Shown: positions 1 through 13,400 of the stretch, piece by piece
Position numbering within the stretch: the first letter of the stretch is position 1
How the letters are laid out: each line of letters begins with the position of its first letter
DNA from: Trichoplax adhaerens
Lineage: Eukaryota > Placozoa > Uniplacotomia > Trichoplacea > Trichoplacidae
Length of the DNA: 64,000 nt
NCBI RefSeq assembly: GCF_000150275.1
Contig: NW_002060972.1
Location: 186,645-250,644 of the forward strand
Direction of reading: 5' to 3'
Notes under the pieces: generated by a model
The model's database searches: none
Told to the model about the DNA's origin: nothing
Seen by the model: only the letters and a program-made list of their open reading frames with translations
Position numbers and translations under genes: made by a program

Positions 1-2
1 AC

Positions 3-2826
3 AAAAATGGTGGATGCAGCCACCATTGCAAGAATCTCTATTCCAGCTACTATTGCACATGTCCTGATAACTTAGAACTCCATACCGACAATCATACTTG
101 CTTGGGTATGTATCTTAAGCTATCATTTAAATCAATCCATAGTTAGCTAAAAATTAAAACTCACACCTCCAATAACAAACACGGTTACAAAATTATTTGC
201 AATAGAAAGTATTATTTTACTATTATGATTATATTTAATCAAGCCTGGTGTCAATATCGATTATGCTTTATAATGATTGCTCTTTTATTATAGATCCTTG
301 TTCCGTAAATCATATTTCTTTTAATAATACGTTTAATCAATCAAGCGATTTTATGAAAGTATTTAAAATAAACAGCCAGTGTAATTCTTATTCGAGAAAC
401 TATAAACCAGCTCGTTGGTATGAAGCTAATCTCCAAGATAATTGCACCAACTTAGCAAACTGGATCGATATCAACCAACAACAAGGCAAATGCACTGTAG
501 TTACAAAAGCAAGCAACTTGCAATTAACTTCGTAACGAAATTCTCCATCATTCTACTATCGTATATATAATTAGTTGCAGTATGAAATTACTATATCATA
601 GAGTATTCCAAAATAGTTTTCATTATAAATGATAATGACTTTTATTTTGATTTCAATCTTTAGTCAATCGTGACTTAAACCTAAAAAGTCGTCTGATCTG
701 CATCAATTTTGGTCTTTCAACTTGTTTTAAGACACTGTCTATGAAAACGAAATCTTGCGCCAATGGAAAAGTAATTTATAAAGCAGATCCATCATCAGCA
801 TGCATTCTGAATTATTGTAGTCAAGTCAGTGATCCAGGTACGTAAGTTATTATTTCAATGTGTTGCAGATAGAAAGTTAGCCTTATGATGATCTCTAAAT
901 CGATGGATTAATTGATATTGAAAGATTACTGTAGATCGTCTCCTTGTCGTCAGGGACAGTGTCTGTCTACAGCTTCTGGTTATCAATGTAAATGTTTTCG
1001 AGGATTTGTTGGATTAAACTGTCAATATAAAGGTAAAGAGATCATTTTCGATATAACTAGTTAGTCACATTGACAAAATTTGCTACAATAGAAATAACTC
1101 TTCCTTTTAGAGGAATTATTTAAAGCAACAATCCTTATTTTCCGTCAATATTATATATAAATTGTTTATTATGACAGTATCACAGTTTAGGTAAAAATTG
1201 AGATCAGCTATATAGTTCTCCTGTAGGTTTCTCGTTCGTCTTAAAACTGAAGCTGCTTATTAAGCACATGCATGACACATCACATATTCCTTTATTAATA
1301 TGCCAAAACAATATTCTGTATGCTAGAATTGTCTCTACTCTTACAATTAATATCATTAGTTGTCTGTTAAATAAAGTGTTTACTGACAATAATAGTTTGA
1401 TTATTTCAATCAATGAGCAAACTAATTGATAAAGGTGCGACTTCAATATTCATCCATTTCCATTAAGCCTAGTTTTCGCAATTGATAGGAAGTGAAGCTT
1501 CATGATTTCAACTCTAATTCAATAAGTACCCTGCATAGGATATAATGACATATTCGGAAAGAAAGAGCTGGTTTATTGTACTGCTTCATATCATTCTAAA
1601 ATAAAAGTGCCTTCAACATTAGAGTATTTTTATTAGCTTTGCTGTAATACTTCAGTTACTCTTTCGCATTAGTCTACCTCTATTTTACAACAGAATTTCC
1701 TTCGTGATAGCTCATTACATTGTAGATTCTAACATTTTTCGAACCATATCTTTTACACTGTATATCCGCCACTTTAGATTCTTGCTCATCCTTTCCTTGT
1801 CTGTATGGAAAATGCGAGATCACTTACAACGGCAATTATCAATGTCGATGTTATCCTTACTATACCGGAAATCGTTGCCAAACAAATATGAACGGTACGT
1901 CATCATCAAATGTACTTCTACTCGATTTACATATTTTACTTTCAACACTGAATTGATTGTAAGTCGTTTATAAACCGAAATGACAATAATAATTGCTGAA
2001 AACTTGATCTATCCATGTAGTTCATATTGTTATTCATTCAATGTATCTTATTAGTTAAATAATACTGGCAAACAGCTAACAAAAGTTTTTACTTCTTTCA
2101 TCAGCTACCGAATATTGTCTAACCAAAGCTAAATCTTGCTATGATATTGCCATGCAACAGCCAAATAAAAAATTACCCAATCAATATTACGACATCTATG
2201 ATGACGGAACTAGCAACTTTATGAAAGTTAAAAAATGGCGCGTCTACTGCGACTTTAACTCACAGCCTGGTTTTGCTTGGACTTTAATAGATTCATTTTC
2301 TTTTGCCAATAGACAGCATCCTAAAATAAGGCGTTCATTTCCGTACGATAGCCCCATCAATCATGAAAACGTAAGCTCTAAGCCATGGCCATTATATCGC
2401 ATGAGTCGCGAACAAATGTTATCTACCTATCATCAATATCAAAATTTCAGTGATGGAGGGCTATGGCGAGCAACATGTAATTTTAATTCCCTTTCTTTTC
2501 CTCTTCTAACCGATCCTGTCGATTATATACAAAGTTCATTTCTACGATGGAATATATTGGAAGTTGGTACAGCAGATAGATGCCAATATATCGATTACGT
2601 TAACATTCGCGGCCACCTTTACAGAAATACAACACATTTTATTGACACGGGAACATCAGAACATTTTCATATCGAATCTAGCTTTGGCTGTTCTGATAAG
2701 ACAGTTCCCGATTCTGTCTATAGTGAAGATAATTTTGGCCAGTATGAAAGTTACAATAGATTGTTTACTTGTAGTGCCAATGCAACTAGTATCTCAAGTT
2801 GGTGGATAGGGACAAAAATTCAATAA
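3..2826 (+). CDS. Secreted D8C/EGF/fibrinogen-like protein, 5' end outside window
   Basis: Visible exons are 3-105, 294-496, 732-837, 925-1032, 1778-1894 and 2105-2826 (stop TAA); all join in consistent phase and give about 452 residues. Order: a calcium-binding-type EGF module (starts KNGGCSHHC), a uromodulin-type D8C domain (begins DPCS, ends ACILNYC, seven cysteines seen, split over two exons), two EGF modules each on a symmetric phase-1 exon, then a fibrinogen-like domain of about 235 residues (YCDFNSQPGFAWTLID matches the VYCDM-GGWTLI core; ends SSWWIGTK). Such proteins are secreted or cell-surface ligand binders. No signal peptide is visible because the start lies before the window. The fibrinogen-like part lacks an obvious calcium-binding loop, so it may be a divergent branch. 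Module order is clear; the biological role is not known. Confidence 0.88.
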
Positions 2827-3784
2827 TAGCGGAATTCTGTCATAGGCATCGTCAATTGATGAAGAATTCTGTCATTTAGCGATAAGTCCATCATAATTAA
2901 GAAATTAGTAATTTCCATCTATCCTAAAACTCCAATCTGTACTTGTAGTAGGCACATTATGTAAGCCTTCAAGCTGTTATATTCTAGTATAAAAATGCTT
3001 GGAAATTGATTTCATAAAGACATGTGAACAAGTGAGATTTCCATTATAATAATTCAATAACTGCCACATGCATACAGATATCTACGATGTACCGTGAAAT
3101 TAATACTCTAAATGTGCAATAAATAAGCATCTTGAAAATCATCCGCGAGATGGGTTGCATTTTATTCGTGTTTATTCCTTTTTCTTCCATCTTACTTCCA
3201 TTTGCAAGATATCAACTGTTCTAGAAGATCACAATGGTCCGGCAGGTCTTACTCAATAATGCAAGATAGCTCCGTCTCTTTTTCTTTGAAAATAATGATA
3301 TTAACTATCAGCCAGTATTTTATAAAATATGAATGTTTATCAGTAAGATCATTTGTACTTACATAAAAAGTAATCTAATTAAACCAAGTAGCAAAAGTAA
3401 TCATACCAGTTATACAATTTAGGTTAAAGTTTATTCAGTTACTCGTATGTTGTTTTCCTCTCCTGTATGATTGTCGTCCGTACTGAAATTGATGCTTTAT
3501 TTAAGTATGTAACATAAACAACTAAAAAGGAAATTACAAAAAATGGGAAAAGAAAGATCTCACCTGCCAAACTGCTTGATATCTAAAATAGAAAGATCTT
3601 ACAACACTTCAGCTACTACATTATGACTGCGAAATTTCTATTTTATAAGGTGATATTTATTAGGATAGCTATAATAGTAATGGCAGATTTTATTACTCAT
3701 TGAATCTTATCACTATCATTCTACATTCGTTATTTTTGCTTTTATAATTCTTGTCAGTATGGAATTTTGTATAATTTTTAACCA
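2827..3784. other. Intergenic, nothing recognised
   Basis: AT-rich stretch between the end of the D8C/fibrinogen-like gene and its decayed partial copy. I see no exon-like reading frame, RNA gene or clear repeat. Confidence 0.5.
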
Positions 3785-4235
3785 TACCAGTTACCGATGC
3801 TAACTTGATAACACTAGAAATCGTTGCCAAGCATTGGAGATCGAAAAGATGTATGAGAAAGGTATATCATTACGAATGAGCAATTCGACTTAATTTATTT
3901 TAATATTGCATTGATTGCAAGTTACTAATAAGCCAAAATAAATGCAGGTATTCAAGAAAACTGAATATAGCCTCGCATTTTTTATATTCAATTAATTGAT
4001 TGCACCTCACCAGCTAAAAATGATTTAAAAATAGTCACGAGAAATGTTTATTCTTCGATCAGTATCCACATATTGTCAAACCAGACCCAATTCTTGTCAT
4101 GATCAACTTGATAAATTAAGAAGGAATGAAAAATTGCCATATCAATGTTGCGACGGATTTATTGCCAAGATCGAATCGATCTCGCGTAAAAGTGTAAAAA
4201 TAGATATGCTAAGTTGTAAGATGAAACTACTTTAA
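3785..4235 (+). pseudogene. Decayed copy of the last two exons of the D8C/EGF/fibrinogen-like gene
   Basis: Around 3810-3835 the DNA matches the end of the second EGF exon (TGNRCQ region at 1875-1885). The following bases align with the intron at 1895-2104. From about 4065, codons for YCQTRPNSCHDQ and KLPYQ match YCLTKAKSCYDI and KLPNQ at the start of the fibrinogen-like exon. The frame stops at 4235, after about 55 matching residues of a 240-residue exon, and the rest is absent. Intron and exon both align, so this is a DNA-level tandem duplication that has decayed rather than a retrocopy. Confidence 0.72.
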
Positions 4236-4506
4236 CAACTGCAAAGTTTGTACACTATTCAATTTCATATTTTATACAGTAAAAAAAAGGCTAGAGTAGA
4301 CTTCTCATGGAAAGAAACTTTAGCAGAATTATTATACTATGACAGTATGGCAATCGTCAAGTTATTCGTGGCAGTAAAAAGAGTGAATAACTCTTGAGGT
4401 ATGATTATCGTAGCCATATCATTTCTGTTCGCTTCCAGAACCCTAGTTCTGAGATTACTTGAACATTCTGTCATCACAACCGCTTTTATCCTCGACAAAG
4501 TATTAG

Positions 4507-4527
4507 GACGAGCTTACGCATCGTAAC
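4507..4527 (-). repeat. 21-bp exact inverted match to 35159-35179
   Basis: The 21 bases here are the exact reverse complement of 35159-35179. Flanking bases (4528-4600) also resemble the reverse complement of about 35100-35158. A shortened match (GATGCGTAAGCTC) occurs at 6381, shortly before the 0.33 kb repeat, as it also does at 35159. It is probably part of the same dispersed element in opposite orientation. Confidence 0.6.
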
Positions 4528-4779
4528 AGGCAGAGATAGGACAAGCATGAATAATTCCTAGTGGAAATCGACTGCTGCTTCATGATTATTACGATAAACA
4601 TTGTCTGAAATATCATTAACAAGGAACATTCTGATAGTATCAATACAATTTAAATTGAAAATGGGCCGCTGTCATTACCACAATCTGTTTTAGTATTACA
4701 GTAACTAAATTACGGAAGGTTATAACCTTTACTGGCAAGCTATTGACACTACAATAAATCATTTTAAGAGGCTGAATAA

Positions 4780-5285
4780 GCTAATCATCCCCAAAATATC
4801 GCCATGCAGCGTCTATTAGACGTCGATTTGACATACCGATACATTAATAGCATTCCAGCTATTGTTATGTCATTGCAGAATGTAGACGAAATAGATCAAC
4901 TCTAGTTGATGATATCATTGCCCTACACAATTTGGTTTTATTTTCCCCTTAGTAGCATTGGATTTTTTCAATTTTTTTGTTGATGAACTTTAGAATTGTG
5001 AAGAAGAGGGATTTACTGCAGCTTCACTCTCTCACATATGAACATAAATGGTGTTTCTTACACACTAATTTGCAATCAGCCATCGTTGTCCGTACAAAAG
5101 ATGATGAGGTAAACCAACATAATCGTAACAGAGTTAAACAGGAAATGCAATTTATTAATAGCTGTAATCACGGTATTTCTGATATCTATCTGCCGCTTCA
5201 TTTTAATACTGCTAGAAAAGCGATGAAATCATTCACACCAATCCGTATCCCAAATGAATATAAGATATACATTTTAGTTTAGTGT
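4780..5285 (+). repeat. Dispersed decayed coding-like repeat, copy 1
   Basis: Aligns base by base with about 20520-20850 and more loosely with 35700-36110. Shared landmarks are a peptide like IPAIVMSLQN (copies: IPVIALLM and IPVVALLIK) and, downstream, CFLHTNLQSAIVV (copy at 35980: CFLYNDLKAALVV), ending at a GTAAAC/GTAAAT donor-like site. This copy has in-frame stops. I do not recognise the domain. The copies at 20.5 and 35.7 kb lie next to APAF1-like fragments, so it may be a module of that family. Confidence 0.55.
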
Positions 5286-5537
5286 AGTAGTTTCAGCGAA
5301 TTACAGTAGTAATTGAAGTACAGTAGCATCAAAAAAGTAGGATAGTTTCCTATGCTTATAATCTTGTATCATGTTATAGATTTGCTCAATTTTAATAACT
5401 CAGATTTTGAGTTGGAAGATTGCGAACCAAAGGGGTTGCAAACCCAAGCTTTTCACGAGTTTAATACTGCTAGAAAAGTGATGAAATCATTCGCACTAAT
5501 CCGTTTCCCATATGAACAAAAGATATGCATTTAAGTT
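5202..5537 (+). repeat. Direct repeat, two units of about 78 bp
   Basis: 5202-5280 and 5460-5537 are near-identical and both translate to NTARKxMKSF followed by IR(I/F)P(N/Y)E. The second unit lies about 258 bp downstream. A short local duplication inside decayed coding DNA. Confidence 0.7.
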
Positions 5538-5539
5538 TA

Positions 5540-6414
5540 GATTTCACTGTATGTTTTTAAATTCGTGATCTCTTTTACTTTTAACTTGCCAATTTAATAT
5601 ACATTTATTACCGGTACTCGTTAGATTGGTAAAATTTTCTCTATGCTTCACTCACTACCGCATTAAAGGATTTGATATTATCTGTTTGTTACACTATGGA
5701 GTACAATGAATATTAGCCACTTTATATGCTATGCTATCGAAATAAAAATATGTGTATGACAAGCATTATATCAACTTCAACTTTATTTAGGAACCTTCTG
5801 GATTTAATGTCCTTCCCTAAAAAATGTAGCAGCTATATATGCAAGAAATATTGTACTGTGCTCATAGAATCTTCATGCATTGATGAACGAACTACTGTAC
5901 ACGGCTGTAATCTACATGAAATTATGTCTATCATATTACTTACAATCTAGTGTTAAAAGAAACTTTTTAATAAAGTGAAAATATGATGTAAGACAACAGG
6001 CAATGAGCTAATTATTTTTGAAATTGTAATTGAAGATAGTGCATTTACGATTCTCTCCGTTAATTCAATTAGTAAATGTAGCGAGTAAGTAGCTAATTAT
6101 TATAAATTTTTAATGAAGACGAAGACATTTATGAAAGTTGCCGTTTTTCAATTAATAAATATGCTGGTAGAGAGTAGGACAGACGATCAATATAATTGCT
6201 AGCATTCTAATCACGATTTGAGTCACAACAAAAGCAATTAAATAAATAAATCATAGAATGGCAATACTTCAAATATGCATCCTTAATTAGTTTGTAACTT
6301 GTACTGTGATTTTTGTACATGGACTACATCACTTAGCCTTACCGTAAGAATTCCCGCTATGTAACTTGCACCTCTATTATGATGCGTAAGCTCTTAAAGG
6401 GTAGTTTTACTTTA
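5540..6414. other. Intergenic, nothing recognised
   Basis: AT-rich sequence. The short open frame at 5726-5950 has no family features and I do not regard it as a gene. Confidence 0.5.
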
Positions 6415-6422
6415 TGTGCATT

Positions 6423-6750
6423 AGGAGTTTCTGACGAGACTATTAAAGGCTGGTATCTGAAGATCCCTTTTTGGTTAGTTAGTCGGTTAGACAGTCAACT
6501 AGTTTATCAATTGCTATTGAATTGTAAAGATTATAATCTTGGGTGCTAAGATTTCTTCAGTAATAAATAGTAGTCAATCTCTGACTACCTCGTCTACACT
6601 GTCAGTGACTCTTTGATTATACTATAGTATTCGGTCGTTGGAACTGAATTATTTGGTGATGTAGCTAATCTCGTCTCTTTAAGTCAGTAAGTGGCGTTCT
6701 CCGCAAGGATTGGCATGTGTAAACTAATTTGTCACTAGTGGTGTGTGACA
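6423..6750 (+). mobile_element. 0.33 kb dispersed repeat, copy A (possible solo LTR)
   Basis: Matches 35268-35594 over its whole length with few differences, far better than any other repeat in the window. It carries a TATA-like motif near the start (TATTAAAG here, TATAAAAG in copy B) and ends GTGTGTGACA. A promoter-bearing unit of this size ending in CA fits a solo LTR. A TG could be placed at 6415, but no target-site duplication is visible, so another element type or a conserved non-coding RNA promoter is possible. Confidence 0.6.
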
Positions 6751-7349
6751 ACCACATATATATGGCAAAAGGTATAAAGGATGAGTAGTCAGTTAACTGA
6801 TTACTTCCTTTATTTTACTGTATTAAACTGTACTCGAGTAAATATTAATAAAATGTAAGCTATATTAGTTTTAGTCTAAATAGCCTTATATTGCGTGGTA
6901 TAGATTAATAGATTAGTCTTTCACCGTAGAACTCTACCTACGAAACGTATACGTAATCTACTAAATTAACGTAATTCGTTGACGAAGACTACTTTGCGAT
7001 AGCTAGACTATCTCAGTTCATGTTTTTCAAAAATTCATTATATATAATTATATTATTAAAGCATCATATTAACAAATACATGATTCAATCATAGAAGAAA
7101 TCGAAATTTTATACTGTAGAAACACAATAATTTTTTGTTAATCATAGTAATCGCTGCTTTTAATGACATCAGCTTAGCATAGATGGCCAGTATCAAGTAG
7201 AGAATAGACATAGTTTCATAGAATCGCTGAATTTCAGAATCTAGTATGCTAGTCTGATTGGACATTTGTAAATAATTCATTTTTAGATTAATCATAGAAA
7301 TTTTTGCGGCCTGCCTCAATTAAATCTATATTAGGAAAACTATCCAAAT

Positions 7350-8850
7350 TTTATACTGCGAAAGAAATGTTATGATAGGGGCCAGACATAACAAACTCAC
7401 GTCGGTGCCAATGGCGTAGAACACCCATCAAGTGTATGGTAAAAATTTTTGTATTTATAGATTTAAAATGATCATCGCTTACCTTAATTATGTAGTAGAG
7501 AGTCACATCAATATTAAATATTAGGACAAAAATACACTTATGTAGACATAATATAAATATAAAAATGGATAAAAAATTAGGGGAGCAAAAATTATAGCAA
7601 TTAAATAATAAACTAAGAACACTTACTAGCATAAATGTGATAAAATGCAATGTTGGCACCATGCTATTAATGCAAGGCAGGTAGGATTGAAATTTTAGCA
7701 TGAAAGAATGGAAAAGATATTGGTTTGTAAGAAAGTTTGAAGACAAATTAAATTATTATTCTCCCCGATGCAATTAAAATTAAATATCTACATCGACTAT
7801 GTTTTAATAATAATGGATGGTACAAGAAATAAAATATTTTGTATCAGTAAAAAGAACAGAATTTTATTTTAATGACCTTACAGCAATACACGTATCAATC
7901 TGCGAAATTAATCAACAAGGAAATTTATAATAGCTAGTGAAGCGATTTCAGCAGTCATGACTTCTGCAAGTGCAACAGTAAAAGAAGTTAAAGCACTAGG
8001 TGACAAAAAAATAGTTGATAGTGGAAAGTAATAAAGTAATTATAGATGATGGCTGGTATAATGGAGCGAAGAAGGCCATAGCTGACGGCCATATAAAGAT
8101 CTGCGGTTGAGTAATACTCTGATATGATTCTGAATTCCTGAGTAGAGAGTTACAGCTGAGTATTCAACTATATTTTGTATAGGTAATATGGAATTGTTGT
8201 TTAGAGTTTATAAGATTAAAGGGCTATTGATCTTTTTGCTTAACATTAGCGATCGGCAGTGTTTAAATAACCTATATTTGTGATAAGGATTGCTAATCTT
8301 AGGTTAAAAGCCCAATCATTACCGTTTGGATTATTTTATTGCTGGAAATTTAAATTTAAATTTTATCATTACTACAAAGTGAGTGTCTAAGCTTTCTCAA
8401 ATTCATCGATTACAGAGAAAAGCTTCCCTGGATTTTATTTCCCACCATGAGGTAAATTTTCGCCATCTTGAATACATTATCACATTTCCCTTAACATTTA
8501 CGAACGAACATTTACAAACGTAATTTCTCCATGGTACACAATATAACCTTTGTTATTGAAGTTATTTATTTATTTTACCCTTATTACAGTAATCTTTCAT
8601 ATAATAGCAACATTAACGATCGATTTTTTCGCTGTATTGCTTGATGACCTCGCATTAAAGGCAACTATAAAAGGGTTCGCCATGCTAAGGGTAGCAAGAA
8701 TTTCGTTACGACGTTTTCGTTGGTGTATTGAAAGTATCGATTGCAACCAAATTATATCAATTTCATATTCGAACAAGAAACACTATTAGTATTGAGCTTT
8801 TCAAAAAATGTCCAGAATTCTATTTTCAATGCAGTTTGCGGTAAGCTGTA
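7350..8850 (+). repeat. Decayed segmental copy of 16.73-17.87 kb
   Basis: Several blocks match in the same order: about 7410-7500 with 16750-16830, about 7870-7990 with 17240-17340 (peptides EFYFNDLTAIHV and EFFYDDIVTIHA), and 8540-8830 with 17530-17830 (peptides SIDCNQIISI and SVDCNQIVSI). In the later copy these blocks sit directly before the NB-ARC P-loop exon, so they may be remains of an N-terminal domain of an APAF1-like gene. The copy here has no NB-ARC. Stops and frame shifts are present. Confidence 0.55.
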
Positions 8851-10482
8851 ATTTCGTAATAGCATAACCTAGGCAGTATGTCTTCGTATACTTGAAGAGC
8901 TAATACTAAGACTATGGCAGATATATTATTAGAGTAACACCGTCTAGTCTATTTGTTAATCGAAAATTTAAAATAAAGCTATCATAGTTTTTATCTAATC
9001 TTAAATACAACATACAATTTTCTTACATTTTCTTATTCTATCCTCTAGATTTTGAGTCTTTTCCTTACTAGCTTGCAAGCCTTAGGTAATGTAAAAACAA
9101 AGTGTTATCTTCCTAGCTGCAACAACTGGAATGTAATAAATAAACTACTTGTATTTTGGCTATAGCTTTGACATTTGTAATTTGCTGCACTATCAAAACC
9201 TATAACGTCTATTGCAAAATTAATTTTTCATAAACTTTTCTACTCCATTTTCTATCCTTTTAATTTTTTTACCCATATAAAATATAGTTTTTAATCATGA
9301 TAAAGAAAATCTCATAGAGCAAAATGTCACGGCTCACACATAAAATGCTTCCGCTGTTGTCAATTTGCTGTTCTTTATCACAGATATACATCAGACTAAG
9401 GATTTTCTTGCAATTGAATATAGATTAGTTAAATTATAATTTTAAATGTCCTTTTATTCGATACATTCGTTATTTAATGAAGACTTAGATGTTATTCTTG
9501 ATATCATTACCTCTTTTACAGGGGTTGAGCATTGCTAGTTCAATTCATACTGCAACATAGGCACAAAACTGTCCATACATTTATTTATTTTTTATTTCTT
9601 GGCGGTCCAATTAGTATATTTGCAGATACACTAACCTAAGCATTTTATTGTTACATAGCTTTGAAGTTTAATAACAATAATACATCAACTACACGCCAAC
9701 AAATCTCATACATTTTACGATCGTAAATACCTTAACTATCCGATTAAGATCAGTTTCATTAATGAACTATTTTGAGAGTGATTTTCATACCCATTGCTAT
9801 TGTAGGTTAGTCGATCAGTTGTGGAGCAAGAGTAAAAAGGGCGCTCGTTTCAGTGCTTTGCATTCTCAGTTTGTGTTCAGATAATATAGTAGCTTCCTTC
9901 CAATTAATATTGAGTGGGTTATAATATACAATTACTTCAGATTATTTATCTTTAAAATTCTACTAAATTTTTGCTAATTAAACAATGTATTTAATAAGGC
10001 TACTGTAACAAATGCTTATCAGGCTGCAGTACGGTAGGGATAAAGTACTTACATTAGATGTTAAGTACCTTGTATTTCTCAAAATATTTTTCGAATAGTA
10101 CCGATTTTCATCACGGTGATAGTTTTGTGTGTAGATGTAATGAATGAGATAGATTATTATCAACTTGATTCTATTCTGATGACTGACTTAATTTGAATGA
10201 TATCATAGTAAGAAATACTACCTGGCTTCTATTGTAGCCATAACGTAACTTATTGTGGTTAGTTATTAAAATTATACATTAGGATATCTTCAAACCACAT
10301 GACAAAAACTGCGTGCATAATTTCGACAAAATCTCTGACTCAGTTAATGATATTGCTGTAATTCAAAGGCAACACATTGATCAAAATTTTCCTTTAATTT
10401 CAATTTGCAAACTTTATTATAAACAATAACTTAAAAAAAGATTACTTAAGCGAATAAAATTCTCTATTATAATTCTTAGAAG
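8851..10482. other. Upstream region of second D8C gene, no exon identified
   Basis: The signal-peptide exon of the D8C/EGF gene starting at 10483 should lie here or further upstream, but I could not identify a convincing one. Otherwise AT-rich and featureless. Confidence 0.4.
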
Positions 10483-13400
10483 ATCCATGTTCCAAATCAA
10501 CAACTTTTGTCAATGATTCTATGGCCCAAAATCTCGATTTATTACCTGATAATCAGCTAAAACGCCCTAGCTTCAACATTTCTAAGCAGAAACATTCTAC
10601 TTTACGGTGGTATAGAACCAGTGCTCCAAGAAATTGTTTACCTGTGGCTAGATGGATTAATAACGACTTGCACAGTAAGCTCTTACGGCTGCTGTACTGC
10701 TATGTTTGCATCCAAGGGTACCTTGTTAACCATACGATTCAATAATTGTTTACAATTGATCTAATGCATTTGTAATTTTTGTTGTACTATTAATATATCA
10801 TCTAGAATCAATATTAATAGTAAATTACCTTAAATTGCCTTGTAAAAGATTGATAGGCTGTATAGCATTCCAATTCTTGAATAAATATTGCAAAATATAG
10901 CCATAATAGAAACCGTAAATTTTAGTCGATGTCTGATCAGTAGTTCCAATGCGTTAATTCTAATCTATTTTATAGAGTCAAAATTAAAATTTCTTTCATC
11001 GATATTAATTACTGTATCAAATACATATCCAATGGAACTTATTCATAAAACTAGATGTTGATTACAGCCTTTAAGAATAACAGTAAACATAGTGATAATT
11101 AAAGTTTCAGATCTTGCAATAGTTTATAAATAAAAACAGTGTTAAATGTGCATTGGATTTCTCTTAGCTAATTAATAAAGTATCATAAGTTGAACAATCG
11201 TCGCAAATTCATATTGATAGCAATTATTACTGTAGTTAAACTAAAACAGACATTAAACAGTTGATTCAATATCATATTTTGTAAGGTAGATAAACAAAGC
11301 CATCAAACCAATACGCTGATAAATTTTTTAATTTAACTAAATAATAGATTTATTTCTTTTCAAGCTGTACTTTGCTCATTGTATCTTTCAATTTTCTATC
11401 ATTAGTGACAGGCACTTCTTATAATTTAATTTACTGTTTATTGCAGATGATACCGGAAGAAGAAATTTATGTTTTCACTTTGGACAAGCACGATGTTTAC
11501 GTAATATTTCTATTGCCTACAAAAAATGCTCCGATTACATGGTCTATAAAATGGATAAATTATCCGTGTCTTACTTAAGTTCTTGCAGTCATGTTGAAGG
11601 TATTTTGGATTTTAATTTAATTTATTTAGCTATCAGAAAACTCATAAGAAAGACAACTAGAATATTATTCATCTTCAGAACAATGCTTAATGTTTAATTT
11701 AAATCTTTTCATATCAAAATAAGATAATTGCAATCAGAACCCTTGCCAAAATGGAGGAAAATGTAAATTGATAAAAGGCGGCACTGGATATCAATGTCAA
11801 TGTCGACTAGGGTATCACGGAAAAACTTGTCAGATACGTAAGTAACGAGGAATTTGTAAAATATTCATGCATATAATTAAATGAATTAAAGCTTTACGAC
11901 TTCGTTCGACGTATCGCAATAGTATCAAATGTTAGTTTGTGGATAATGCAATATTTTTGACAATGTTGTAGCTTTCAATGTGTCGACAGAAATTGAGCTA
12001 GTTATTATTGAAACACTGGTACAATATCTGTGCCAGAAAATAGACTCTTTATTCGCTGATGATAAAATTATTACATGGGATAGTTGCTATAGATCAATGT
12101 GTAAGCTGTCTTAAAAGTATCCGAGAAAAACTAACACGGCAATAATTGCACTGTATGAGATATGAGTCAGAGTTCGGCTATTGTAATGACCGAGTAATAG
12201 TTTTTTACTATTACTGTAGGTTCGCTACCTCTAACTCTTAATCTCAATTATTTAAGTTGAGCAAATCCTTATCATATGCAATAAACCGTCACAGCCGAGA
12301 GAGTAGTTTTAAACTACGTTTACTATTCCGCCTGAGCGTGGCAGTGAATTCTATTTTCACCTCTCATATAATCAGTCGAAAACGGTTAAGATAAATCGGA
12401 TAAACGGACTTTAGATTATTTTTACAAGCAATCATTTCCATACAGAATTATATAGCATAAGCTTACATCCTATAGTAAACGTATTAATCTAATGTTATTA
12501 AAAAACAGAAATCGACCCTGGTTAAGATGAAATAATTAACTTTCAACACGTAACTAATAGTTTATCAATATCTATATTAGAACGATAGGTTACACACATA
12601 TATAGCTATCATCAAAATAGCATAGATTAACATCATTGAAATCATTGCAGCTATATATATAGTTTTAGAGGCATAGAATGCATGCAGAGAATAAGATTGT
12701 AGCATTAAATGTAAAATATTGAATACTATAAGTATCGAGTACAAGGAAATAGAGATCTATTCAAAGAAACATGTAGGACAAATTTCGTCACTCTTTCTAG
12801 ATAAAAACTCAACAGAAAAATCGTTCAGATAAAGAATATAATTATCAGACATTGCTCTAGTTGTGATCGAAATCGCATTCAGAAATTCATTTTCTGTGCA
12901 TTATTAAAGTCTTTTAATTAATTTAAATTAAATTGAGGTTTTATAATTAATTCTACACGGCATAAAATCATATAATGTAATTCTAGATTATTGACATATG
13001 GCATCGATCATTTTATAATACAGTATTTCTAAGAAATTTTACTAAAATAAATTTTTATCATGTGTAATTTCCAGGTTCTTGTTGCCCTAATCCTTGCCAA
13101 TTCGGTCGATGTATTACCGAAAGAAATGGTTATTATTGTCAATGTCAAGCCGGATATACTGGAAATTACTGTCAAAAAAGTAAATGATACTGTATAAACA
13201 TTCAATTTTCATATTTACACGTTAATTTCTCTCAGGAAAGATTTGATAAAAGTTTCTAATAAGAAAGATCTTTATATTTGTATTAGTAGATGCTTTATCC
13301 TGAGCACCGATATAAGTGTAGTATCGTAGCTTTGAAAATTTCATTTATTTCTGTTTATCAGTTTTGTAATTTCTCATTTCTGGTATTTCCTATTAGCCTG

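Noticed and set aside
7351-7746. 131-codon minus-strand open frame with hydrophobic stretches
   Set aside because: Low-complexity hydrophobic translation typical of AT-rich antisense DNA. The region aligns with a decayed plus-strand duplication of 16.7 kb, and no domain or splice context supports it.
8550-8789. Plus-strand frame that looks like a signal peptide followed by a short chain
   Set aside because: It begins at a TTG, not ATG, and the same block recurs with stops at 17.53 kb. It is therefore treated as decayed repeat, not the missing first exon of the EGF gene.
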